Source: Desulfosarcina alkanivorans
Lineage (GTDB): Bacteria; Desulfobacterota; Desulfobacteria; Desulfobacterales; Desulfosarcinaceae
DNA: 64,000 nt
Direction of reading: 5' to 3'
NCBI RefSeq assembly: GCF_009688945.1
Contig: NZ_AP021874.1
Location: forward strand, 6,386,001 to 6,450,000
How positions within the stretch are numbered: the stretch's first letter is position 1; the number at the start of each line of letters is the position of its first letter. Position numbers and translations under genes: made by a program. Positions 19,481 through 27,993 of this stretch are shown piece by piece. The notes under the pieces were generated by a model. The model ran no database searches and was not told the DNA's origin. It saw only the letters and a program-made list of their open reading frames with translations.

Positions 19481-20868
19481 GACATATTGTATCTACATGC
19501 ATAATAGTGTCTTCAATAACATTTAATTTTCTCATAGCGTTTGCTTTTAATGATGAAATTATCCATCCAAAGATGTCAAAAGAGGCGTTGGAAGCCTCGC
19601 TAACTGTTTCCAATTCATACTTTAAAGATAATTTAATACTACAGTATGGTATTGACACATCAGTTAATGGGAAGTTTCTTTATCAATGGATTCAATACGG
19701 CGCAGAAATGGAAGACGATCCCATGTGCCGCGCATCCAACCACTTCCACAACCCTTACCTGGATTGGACCACATCCGGTCTTTCTGACACTCTAAAAATA
19801 GTGGATTGGTGGTGCTGGGGTACCAGTTCTTATCCGCCGGACCAAATTAAATCTAATATTACCTGGGCTACCGGTTTCATCGACAGAGGGTATATTGATC
19901 CCTATTCCGATGTTCAAGACTTCAACGCGTGGGACTGGGAAAGCGCTAGAAAGTATTACCTGGCTTATTTGACCGGATCGGATCTCGAAGTCGGCAATAA
20001 CGTGGTCGTAGCAGATGAACAGAGAAGAAACCAATTTCTGACTTATACATTCCGTGCATTGGGCCAACTCATGCATCTGATACAGGATACCGCGGTACCG
20101 GCCCATGTCAGAAACGATTTTTCGCAAGGCCATACCCGGTATTTGGCGGAACACGAATCAACCTGGAATATTTTAAAATGGTTCGGTAACCCTTTTGAGG
20201 ACTACGTAAGGCGAAGAAATAAAACGAGTTGGTTTGATAAAGAGCCGGATAACGGGGATTTTCTGGATTTCAGGATTACCGATCTGTGGGATGCCAATAT
20301 CCTTCGGGCCGACACGACACCAGACCAGTTGAGTCAAATAAACATGTCCTGTTTAGGCTTGGCCGAGTACACAAGCATCAATTTTTTAAGTATGTTTACC
20401 ATGTTTAAAACAGATGGCGATGATGGTCCTCTTGTCTTCCCATACCCGAAGCCCGAGCATTGCGTTGTTTTCATGGAGAAGCCTCAAGATGTTCTAACGA
20501 ACCTTGAACGGCAATATCTGGCCAATTGGAACGGCCATCCCGGAGAAACCATCTACAAACTAGCAGCTGTGGGTTATTTAAAATATTTCCGTGACGCTTA
20601 TTTTCCCAATATATCCAATGAAAAACTGCCTGTAGCGTTAGATGACAACTGTTATGAAGAATATGCACAAAAACTTATCCCCCGAGCCATCGGCTACTCT
20701 GCAGATTTGCTGGATTATTTTTTCCGCGGCCAGCTATCGGTAACGACCATCCCCCGTTTTAACAACAATACGTTTAAAGATATCAAGTTGAATATCCAGA
20801 ATACCACCGAAACACAGGAGTCCATGTTGGATGGCAACTTCTTTTTGCTAATCCATTATAAAAAAGAA
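19477..20868 (+). pseudogene. Phospholipase C/P1-nuclease-like protein 2, 5' part
   Basis: 464 codons up to the IS66 insertion; the frame then runs 39 codons into the IS. The signal peptide and first roughly 70 residues (MRHIVSTCIIVSS..., FNDEIIHPKMSKEALEAS) differ from copy 1, but from IQYGAEMEDDPMCRASNHFHN on the two are nearly identical. The putative metal motifs HFHNPYLDW and HLIQDTAVPAHVRND are present. Joined to 22441-23223 it would give a 724-residue protein. Loss of the C-terminal third may or may not abolish activity. Confidence 0.8.
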
Positions 20869-22432
20869 GTACGCGTTCACGGGATATTCCCGTATGAATC
20901 AAATCCAGGAAAGGTCAGGCATTATATTACGAAAGTAGGAAGCAATACATTCCACGAGAAATGGGAACGTGGGCTTTTCATTTAAACGGCAGGTCTCTTT
21001 CAGTGACAAGATCCGCTCGACCCACCGATTACCCTTTTCGCTTTGGGTTCCCAGACTGCGTTTTCGCCACAGCACACCAAAACGTAAGGCCCGCTCAGCG
21101 CGATTATTTGTAGGTTCGACGCCATGGTGATCGAGAAAGGTCCACAGACTGTCCATTTCCCGTACGATCTGACGGGCAAGTCTACCAGCATCGGTCTTGT
21201 CCTCCTCCCAAAGGGAGACGGTGAACAAGAAGAACGTATAAAAATCCGACCACTGTTTTGAGTCGGGAGGTTCTTTGGCAAACGATACCAGTTGCCTCAG
21301 CCAGGCGGCGACGATTTCTCCGAAGCGGCGAAGGTCGGGTTTCTTTCTTTCCGTCAGGGCATCGGCCTTGCGGATCAGGTGAGCCAGGCAGGTTTGGCGG
21401 TGCACCCATTTTTGGTATAGGCCGTATCCATCACTGACCAGAATGCCGTTCCAATCCTGGATTAAGTTTTCGAAGGCCGCCTTAGACCGGTGTGGGTCGA
21501 TACGATAAAATGCCACCCGTTCATTTACCATGGCCCACAGCCAGTGCAGATCATTTTGCTTAAACCAGGATGTTTCGTCGATGTAGTTACACCAAAAGCG
21601 TCGGGCGATCTGGCCGATGCGTTCGTAGACTGGCAATAGCGCATTTGAGGTGCGGTCGACAATTTTCTGGATGGTTCCGGTGGCAATGGGAATGTCTAAT
21701 ACAGATTCGCACAACTTTTTGACATCGTTTCGGCTCATGCCCTTGATGCCGCTCAGTTCACCGATAAAGGCGGTAAAACGAGGACCGTAACCGGTGGACA
21801 TCTCAGGTGGCAGCATGGCTTTGACCACGTTACCGCAGTTAGGGCAATCGCATTGCTGGAGAAGATAGTGATTGACTTGCATTTCGATTTCGGGAAGCTC
21901 AATATGTTGATGTACGTAAAACGTTTTCATCTTTTCCTGATCGAAAGCCGAATGCCCGCATGAGCAACGTTGCGGGGTCAACCAATAGCTCTCGGTCGGG
22001 TCCAGCACTTGCTGCTGGTGCGGCTTATGGCCTTTCTGACCGCCTTTAGCCTTTTTGCTCTTTTTTTGCTTTCTCTTCTTCCTCGCAAAAGGTGGATCGG
22101 AAGACGGTGGCTTGCTGGAGTTGTGAGAATTTTTCCGGGTCCGAACCTCGAGCTTCTCGAGCCGTTTTTCGTGGAGTGCAATCCGCTGTTCCATATCGAA
22201 AAGCGTCCGTTCCAGAGCCATGATGTAATGACGCACCGGCTCTGGCGTCAGTTGCCAATCGAGTTCCGAAAAAGGTCTTTTGAGTGCCATGAAAAGCACC
22301 CTATCATAGCCAAAAAGAAAAATCTAGATTTATTTTGAATTATTCCAGATGGTTAGGAACCTTACCTTTGTGTATTGATTTCGGGGACTTGCGAAGCCAA
22401 TCGGACCATCAAAGTACCCCGTGAATGCTTAC
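20869..22432. mobile_element. IS66-type element, copy 2
   Basis: 1564 bp, the same length and ends as copy 1. The 8-bp target duplication AAAAAGAA lies at 20861-20868 and 22433-22440. By eye only a handful of bases differ from copy 1 (one in the transposase gene, two near the right end), so one copy very likely came from the other, or both arrived recently. Confidence 0.93.
20899..22290 (-). CDS. IS66-family transposase, copy 2
   Basis: 463 residues from ATG 22290, with the same domains and catalytic signatures as copy 1 (NNRAERALRFG..WRKRSLG). One residue differs: RSKAAFENL has Ala where copy 1 has Glu, through a single base change. The frame is intact. Confidence 0.93.
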   Translation of the reverse strand: MALKRPFSELDWQLTPEPVRHYIMALERTLFDMEQRIALHEKRLEKLEVRTRKNSHNSSKPPSSDPPFARKKRKQKKSKKAKGGQKGHKPHQQQVLDPTESYWLTPQRCSCGHSAFDQEKMKTFYVHQHIELPEIEMQVNHYLLQQCDCPNCGNVVKAMLPPEMSTGYGPRFTAFIGELSGIKGMSRNDVKKLCESVLDIPIATGTIQKIVDRTSNALLPVYERIGQIARRFWCNYIDETSWFKQNDLHWLWAMVNERVAFYRIDPHRSKAAFENLIQDWNGILVSDGYGLYQKWVHRQTCLAHLIRKADALTERKKPDLRRFGEIVAAWLRQLVSFAKEPPDSKQWSDFYTFFLFTVSLWEEDKTDAGRLARQIVREMDSLWTFLDHHGVEPTNNRAERALRFGVLWRKRSLGTQSEKGNRWVERILSLKETCRLNEKPTFPFLVECIASYFRNIMPDLSWI

Positions 22433-22440
22433 AAAAAGAA

Positions 22441-23223
22441 AATGCAGATGTTTTCGTCCGCGCCGATCACACCCCTTATATCGGCGAACTTGCTTATCAG
22501 GACTCCATAGCGCTTTCATTCAAATTCACCACTGTTGAGCCCATTTTTGTTGAAGAATGGAAAGACGTTACCTTCACATTGGCATTTCAGGGCACAATGG
22601 GCAATGAAATAGATGCAGTTGTGGGAAAAGTATTCAAGCCGGAAGTAAAGGATCTTTTTATCGAAAATTGGGACAATGGAATAGATAAAGATAAATGGCA
22701 GAATACAGGCGATGATGACGACGATTCCACCCAGACAGCAATCGATGGCCACTTGATCATGGAAAGCACTCAATCATCAAACCACGATGGCGTTAGTCGC
22801 ATCAATTCTTTGGTCAAGGATTTTACCTCCGATGGCAGCGATGGCATACTTATTACGCAAACCACATATTTTCAGTTCAATATTCCCATAATGGAATCTT
22901 TTTTTGGAGACCACCCGGAATGGGCCAACCATGCACTTTTGCTGCACTTCAATGACGATACTGTAATCGAATACTCTGGTGACGGCCGTTTACACAACTG
23001 GACCTCCTCGGACCTTCTGATTCCTCATGTATTTGACCCTGCGGAAAGAATTACCGACAATATTCACGAGCGGTTTGAAATCGGTGGCCACCCGATACCT
23101 GACCCGCTCTACCTGAAATCCATCCAGTTCATGCAATTGGCCTCTTTTGATACATTGAACGATTATTATTTCTACATGGATGTCGATGATATCCGTTTGT
23201 TTGATACGCAATGGGAAGAGTGA
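22441..23223 (+). pseudogene. Phospholipase C/P1-nuclease-like protein 2, 3' part
   Basis: 260 residues (NADVFVRADHTPYIGELAYQ...) continuing the frame of 19477-20868 once the IS66 element and one target copy are removed. The intact equivalent in copy 1 reads HYKKENADVF across the same point, confirming the join. The Asp-rich stretch DKDKWQNTGDDDDDSTQ and the closing YYFYMDVDDIRLFDTQWEE are shared with copy 1. A start inside the IS end at 22375 could allow internal translation, but without a signal peptide. Confidence 0.85.
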
Positions 23224-23391
23224 TGAACTGTCATTCATATTAATTCCGATAAAAAGGTGCGAAGTGATGTTTTAGCGCTATCCTTAAATTTCAATATGTT
23301 ATTTATGTCAAATCAATATCGGAATGAGGTTTGGTCATTTTTTAGAATTCATCAAATGTTTAAAAGATGAGAATGTCCCCTTTTTCCCCAT
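23224..23391. repeat. Intercassette spacer, copy 2
   Basis: A second copy of the 168-bp gene-free spacer at 17730-17897, with the same inverted pair ATTCCGATA/TATCGGAAT and the same join to a truncated giant-protein tail. Confidence 0.7.
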
Positions 23392-24372
23392 ATGGTGAGT
23401 ATCGAACCGGATATCGGCATCGTCGATTCGGACGGTACGCTATCGGTTGCGCCCATGCAAACCACCACTTACACGATCACGGCCATTGGAACAGGAGGTA
23501 CGGTCAGCCAGTCTGCGACGGTTAGGGTCGATTCTCCCATCAGCATTAATATCGTTTCTCCGGCAGACGGTGCATCCATTGATCGTCCGGATGTGATGGT
23601 TCGGGGCACCTTTGCCAACACCGGCGGCAGTGAGACGGGTATTACCGTCAACGGTGTATTGGCCATGGTTTATGGTAACGAGTTTGTCGTCAACAACGTT
23701 CCCCTTGAGCCGGGAACCAATACGATCATAGCAACAGCGATGGATATCAACGGCCATTCCCAGTCGGCCGATGTATCGGTAAGTGCTGCTGTCCCGGAGC
23801 ATTATATTGAGCTTCATGCCAACATAACTTCGGGCAGCGCACCGTTGGATTTCTCGCTGCATATACGGGGAACATTTTCGATTCAGGATGCAATCATTAC
23901 CTATACCGGTATCGCTCCTGTTGAACTGATGGAGGTCGAACCGGATGAATTCCAGGTCAGTATGATCGATGAGGGCATTGCCTGGTATACCGCCAAAGTG
24001 GTGCACGAAGGCGTGACCTACACGGATACGATTGCGGTTATGGTTGTGGATAAGGAAGAGATAGATTCCTTGCTGCAACAGAAATGGACGGATATGAAAA
24101 CCGCGCTTTTTGCCAGGAATATTGAAAAGGCAATTGACTATTTTGATGATAATAAGAAAAACTTGTATGAGGAAATATATACAGCATTGGGGGATCATCT
24201 CCCCCAAATTGCGGGCGATATGCAGGCAATCTCGATGATTTCAATCGATGATAAAACGGCTAAATTTCGGATCCGCAGGATCGAAACACACAATACCGGA
24301 ACATACGAGATAACCCATTACATTTACTTTATAGTGGACGATAATGGAATCTGGAAGATTTATCGTTTCTAA
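23392..24372 (+). CDS. Orphan giant-protein tail with a different terminal domain, copy D
   Basis: 326 residues. The first about 220 residues equal the copy C tail, with one silent base change noticed. Identity stops just after TYTDTIAVMVVD, a short bridge (EIDSLLQQKWTDMK) remains similar, and the last roughly 90 residues are a different sequence (ARNIEKAIDYFDDNKKN...DNGIWKIYRF). Both terminal domains share the layout helix-rich then beta-rich ending in W(R/K)I.(N/R)F, so they look like divergent members of one NTF2-like/DUF-type family (inference). No signal peptide is present. The following lipoprotein also differs, so the tail end and its neighbour changed together. Confidence 0.75.
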   Translation: MVSIEPDIGIVDSDGTLSVAPMQTTTYTITAIGTGGTVSQSATVRVDSPISINIVSPADGASIDRPDVMVRGTFANTGGSETGITVNGVLAMVYGNEFVVNNVPLEPGTNTIIATAMDINGHSQSADVSVSAAVPEHYIELHANITSGSAPLDFSLHIRGTFSIQDAIITYTGIAPVELMEVEPDEFQVSMIDEGIAWYTAKVVHEGVTYTDTIAVMVVDKEEIDSLLQQKWTDMKTALFARNIEKAIDYFDDNKKNLYEEIYTALGDHLPQIAGDMQAISMISIDDKTAKFRIRRIETHNTGTYEITHYIYFIVDDNGIWKIYRF

Positions 24373-24404
24373 CCAAATCGCTATCCCAACGAAAGGTACA
24401 TCCC

Positions 24405-25031
24405 ATGAAGATAACGTTTCAGATGGTTAAACATAATGAAAATGGTGGTATTCCAACCCTGACAGGTGTCTACCGACATGCTTCTGATCGTCTTGAAAGT
24501 GCTTCCTTGGTAAAGCGGATTCTCCTGTTGTTTTGTATGTTGTCGGTGCTCAGCAGTTGCATGAGCATTGTATACTACGAGGGCAGTTACCATGGGAAAG
24601 TAATCGATTCCAAAACCATGCAACCTATTGCGGGGGCTGTCGTTCTCGGTGTTTGGTATAAAGTATATCATACGGCCGGTGGTGAAGTTACTGAGTTTTA
24701 TGATTCTCGGGAAACTCTCACGGATAATAATGGTGAGTTCACAATCGAGGGGATGGGGCCCAGAGCTATGACCCACCTTGGGAAAATGGATATCGTAATT
24801 TTCAAAGTGGGGTATGAAGACGTCAGTCTAACAAGCTGGGAGTCCTTAAAGATATCTATCTATTACAGAGATCGCGTTAAATGGGAGGGGCGAAAGGCGG
24901 TTATTCCGTTGGACAAATGGAGCATTGAACAACGACGAGAAAGATTTAGTGTTCGTGTTGCTGGCCTTTCTGATGAAAAACAATCAATGCTTTTAGATGA
25001 AATCAAAAAGGAAAAGTATGATATCAAATAA
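24405..25031 (+). CDS. Divergent lipoprotein of cassette D
   Basis: 208 residues. A hydrophobic segment with lipobox VLSSC sits at about residue 52, unusually far in, so the true start may be later, although ATG 24405 has a GAAAGG upstream. The carboxypeptidase-regulatory-like pattern is kept (GKVIDSKTMQPIAGAVVLG, DNNGEFTIEG), but the sequence is clearly different from lipoproteins 1-3. The stop codon touches the left end of the IS701-type element, so the original C terminus may have been longer. No phospholipase-like gene follows. Confidence 0.75.
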   Translation: MKITFQMVKHNENGGIPTLTGVYRHASDRLESASLVKRILLLFCMLSVLSSCMSIVYYEGSYHGKVIDSKTMQPIAGAVVLGVWYKVYHTAGGEVTEFYDSRETLTDNNGEFTIEGMGPRAMTHLGKMDIVIFKVGYEDVSLTSWESLKISIYYRDRVKWEGRKAVIPLDKWSIEQRRERFSVRVAGLSDEKQSMLLDEIKKEKYDIK

Positions 25032-26571
25032 CCCTACAACGTAACTTAGTGTTCTTTGAAAATTTCACGCATGCGTCTTTTTCGATGTGACAAGTAGGCC
25101 TGATGGTTCCGGGCCTGTATCCAAGCAACCTGTTCGAGTAGGCTTTCAAGCGTGTGCCGTTTCATTGGCAAAATGAGTTTGATAAGGATCTTAAGCTGCG
25201 ACAGCGTAATAGATGGCGCTTTTTTTTCCCATCCTGATTTTCAGGTGCCAGAGGAAAAAATGGGCCAGCATGCACGTTAGCATGTGGTGCTGCCATCCAG
25301 GAAACTTGCGCACCTCGTAGTGATCCATGCCCAACTCGGTTTTGGCCTCCTCAAAACACTGCTCGATTGCCCAACGCAGGCCGCTGAGCCATACGAGTGT
25401 TTTCAGCCTCGTGCTCGATGACGCATTGCTGATGAAATAACTGTATTGCGGATCATCGCCAAGGCTACGTCGGTTTAGCAGCCATACGGTTTTCTGAGGA
25501 AGCCCTTCAGCGGACAGGATGACCCGGCGACGGGTAAACTCATAAACGATGGGTCCTTTGGTGCCTTCGGACACCTGCCGACGATACCAAAAATAATCGT
25601 TGATGTTCCGGGCCAGTTCTTCCACGGTCAACGGTTTGCTATCAGGATCGACCAAAAGCGTCTTGGTCCTGGTTTTCCCACCCCAGCGATACGATCGGGT
25701 AATGGTCATCGGTCGTTTCAGCCAGCATCGTGTATCTTTGGGAACCGATACGAGGTAGGTTTTGTCCGGCAAGGACTCAACCGCGGCGATAAAATCAGGG
25801 CTGATCCCGTATATGGAATCGCCAAGCACATACTTGAAAGGCAGGACGTTTTCTTGATTGACAGCGCTGAGCATCTCAACAGCCAGTTGGGGTTTAGTCA
25901 GGAAAACCGTATCTTCAGGCAGATTGCACTTTTTCCGGCGCTCGATGTAATCGTCGGTGAACCATTTTTCGGGGAGAAATAGCCGCTTGTCGACCATTGC
26001 ATATCCGTTTTCCGATACGTAGGCGGCGAAGACGCCAACCTGGCAGTTTTCGACTTTTCCGATGGTTCCGCAGTATTGTTTGGCCACGCCGATAGAGTCC
26101 TGGCCCTTTTTAACAAAGCTGCTTTCGTCGAAGATCAAGGCACCGTCAGGACTACCAAGGTCATCGTTAACAAAACTACGATACTTGGTTAATATTTTAT
26201 CGTCGGCCCATGGCGCATCGCTGACAAAACGTTGCATCGCCCTGACATTGCCATCTTTCACGGCCAGCGCGATAGGCTCGATGGATTTACGCTCAAGCGG
26301 GCTGAATTGTCCGGCCATAAATTTTAGAAAGTGCTCTCTGGATTCGCTGCGTTGAAAACAATCGTAGAACTGTTCGTGAAATCCTTTGAGTTCATTCATA
26401 AAATCTTTAACATCGCCTTTCCCAAGATCGAATTTTGGAACCGGGTAAAGGTGTTCGTCGCACCGCGTGACTGGTAGCATGGTCTGCCTCCTTTATTAAA
26501 GGGTTGTTGCGTAGTATGGCAGACCTTGGGAGAAATTACAAATTAAAAATTAATAAGTAACGTTGTAGGGT
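25031..26571. mobile_element. IS701-type element
   Basis: Ends ACCCTACAACGTAACTTA (25031-25048) and, at the right, the reverse complement ACCCTACAACGTTACTTA (26554-26571) form inverted repeats with one mismatch. One transposase gene lies inside on the minus strand. I could not assign a convincing target duplication. Confidence 0.88.
25191..26480 (-). CDS. IS701-family transposase
   Basis: 429 residues, start ATG 26480 after AAAGGAGGCAG. It contains the IS701-type blocks DGALIFDESSFVKKGQDSIGVAKQYCGTIGKVENCQVGVF (first catalytic Asp), YVLGDSIYGISPDFI (second Asp), and LRWAIEQCFEEAKTELGMDHYEVRKFPGWQHHM (catalytic Glu region). The frame is intact. Confidence 0.92.
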   Translation of the reverse strand: MLPVTRCDEHLYPVPKFDLGKGDVKDFMNELKGFHEQFYDCFQRSESREHFLKFMAGQFSPLERKSIEPIALAVKDGNVRAMQRFVSDAPWADDKILTKYRSFVNDDLGSPDGALIFDESSFVKKGQDSIGVAKQYCGTIGKVENCQVGVFAAYVSENGYAMVDKRLFLPEKWFTDDYIERRKKCNLPEDTVFLTKPQLAVEMLSAVNQENVLPFKYVLGDSIYGISPDFIAAVESLPDKTYLVSVPKDTRCWLKRPMTITRSYRWGGKTRTKTLLVDPDSKPLTVEELARNINDYFWYRRQVSEGTKGPIVYEFTRRRVILSAEGLPQKTVWLLNRRSLGDDPQYSYFISNASSSTRLKTLVWLSGLRWAIEQCFEEAKTELGMDHYEVRKFPGWQHHMLTCMLAHFFLWHLKIRMGKKSAIYYAVAA

Positions 26572-26751
26572 TAAAATATGCCCCCATCCCAACAACAATG
26601 AACATTTTTCCAGCAAGTTGACATCCCAATTAATAATTGGTAGGTGCGTAAAGACCCACCCGTTTTAGAAACAGATCCATTTTTTTTCGTATCGTTCGAT
26701 CGCCATTGAGATGCCGGTAAACATTAAAGATGGGCCTATGGATAAACACTT

Positions 26752-27873
26752 ATGCGCTTGATTATCCACTTGCTGATTATCATTTCAATCGCTGTACCGG
26801 CTACGGCCGGGGCTTTTCTAATTGAGGGCACGAAGGGCACCAAAATTGTGGCCGTGCAGGTCGCTGTTTTCCATGAGCCCTGGGCCATGACGTTCCTGCC
26901 CGATAGCACTCTTTTAGTGACCGAGAAGAGGGGGGTGCTGTGGCATGTTGCCAGCGACGGTTCGAAAACAGAAGTCCGGGGCTTGTGGGAAGTTGCCTAT
27001 GGCGGTCAGGGTGGATTGGGCGATGTGGTGCTGCATCCTGATTTTGAGCGCAATTCCTGGGTCTATTTGTCATATGCCGAACGAGGGGATGATAACGCCA
27101 CAATCGGTGCGGTGGTGGTCCGCGCCAAGCTCGATCTAAAAAGCAGCCCGCTCAAACTCACGTCAGTGGAAAAGCTGTGGGTTCAGAAGCCAAAAGTTAC
27201 TGGAAAAGGTCATTACAGCCATCGCATCGCGTTCGGCCCCGATGGTAAAATGTTCATCACATCCGGAGACCGCCAGAAACTTAAACCGGCCCAGAATTTT
27301 GACGGCCATCTTGGTAAGGTGCTGCGCTTAAACGACGACGGAACGTTGCCCGATGATAATCCGTGGCAGAATCGGGGTGAACTGGCCAAGCAATTCTGGA
27401 CCATGGGTCACCGCAACATGCTGGGCATCGATTTTGATGCCGACAGACGTTTGTGGGTCCATGAGATGGGGCCGCGCCACGGCGATGAGTTGAATCTGAT
27501 CATTGCTGGTAAAAATTATGGCTGGCCGATCGTGTCGAACGGCGACCACTACTCGGGAATACCGATCCCCGATCATGACACCCGTCCTGACTTCGAACCT
27601 CCGCGAACGTTTTGGGTGCCTTCCATTGCACCGTCCGGTCTCGTTATCTATGACGGTGACCTGTTTGCCGATTGGAAAGGCAATGCGATTATCGGTGGAC
27701 TTGTATCAAGAGCCCTCATTCGTGTTGATTTGAAAGGGGACATTGCCAAAGAATCCGAACGGTTTAAATGGGGAAAACGTATACGCGAGGTCGAACAGGG
27801 ACCCGAAGGGGCGTTGTATGTGCTCGAGGACAAAACCGGTGGTCGTCTTCTAAAATTGACACCCCGCCGTTAA
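26752..27873 (+). CDS. PQQ-dependent aldose sugar dehydrogenase (YliI/Asd-like), exported
   Basis: 373 residues. An N-terminal signal peptide (about 1-20) is followed by a six-bladed propeller of the glucose/sorbosone dehydrogenase family: PWAMTFLPDSTLLVTEKRG, GQGGLGDVVLHPDF, HYSHRIAFGPDGKMFITSGDR (catalytic-type His), GHRNMLGIDFD, HEMGPRHGDELNLI, GKNYGWPIVSNG and APSGLVIYDGDLF. Members oxidise aldoses in the periplasm with PQQ. No PQQ biosynthesis genes are in view. It begins 180 bp right of the IS701-type element and is probably its own transcription unit. Confidence 0.9.
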   Translation: MRLIIHLLIIISIAVPATAGAFLIEGTKGTKIVAVQVAVFHEPWAMTFLPDSTLLVTEKRGVLWHVASDGSKTEVRGLWEVAYGGQGGLGDVVLHPDFERNSWVYLSYAERGDDNATIGAVVVRAKLDLKSSPLKLTSVEKLWVQKPKVTGKGHYSHRIAFGPDGKMFITSGDRQKLKPAQNFDGHLGKVLRLNDDGTLPDDNPWQNRGELAKQFWTMGHRNMLGIDFDADRRLWVHEMGPRHGDELNLIIAGKNYGWPIVSNGDHYSGIPIPDHDTRPDFEPPRTFWVPSIAPSGLVIYDGDLFADWKGNAIIGGLVSRALIRVDLKGDIAKESERFKWGKRIREVEQGPEGALYVLEDKTGGRLLKLTPRR

Positions 27874-27993
27874 AAACCATTACGACGAGCCGGGGCAAAA
27901 CTTTAGCATTGAATTGAGGCTGGGGAACTGCCCTCCTAAAAAATGATCTGAAGAAACCCTATCCGCGGATTCATAGCCCTGTTAACACAAAAT

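Larger units (their letters stand above)
8271..25031 (+). repeat. Tandem array of tail-lipoprotein-phospholipase-like cassettes
   Basis: A three-gene unit recurs: tail of the giant protein, lipoprotein with a CarboxypepD_reg-like domain, and phospholipase C/P1-nuclease-like protein. Unit A is the giant gene's own tail, lipoprotein 1 and a phospholipase-like remnant (12985). Unit B is a tail remnant (13107-13205), lipoprotein 2 and phospholipase-like 1. Unit C starts at 17898. Unit D starts at 23392, has a divergent tail end and a divergent lipoprotein, and lacks the third gene. Without the IS66 insert, units B/C and C/D have a period of about 3.9 kb. Long stretches between copies are identical by eye, interrupted by blocks that differ. 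Recent duplication plus gene conversion is the simplest reading. Confidence 0.85.
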
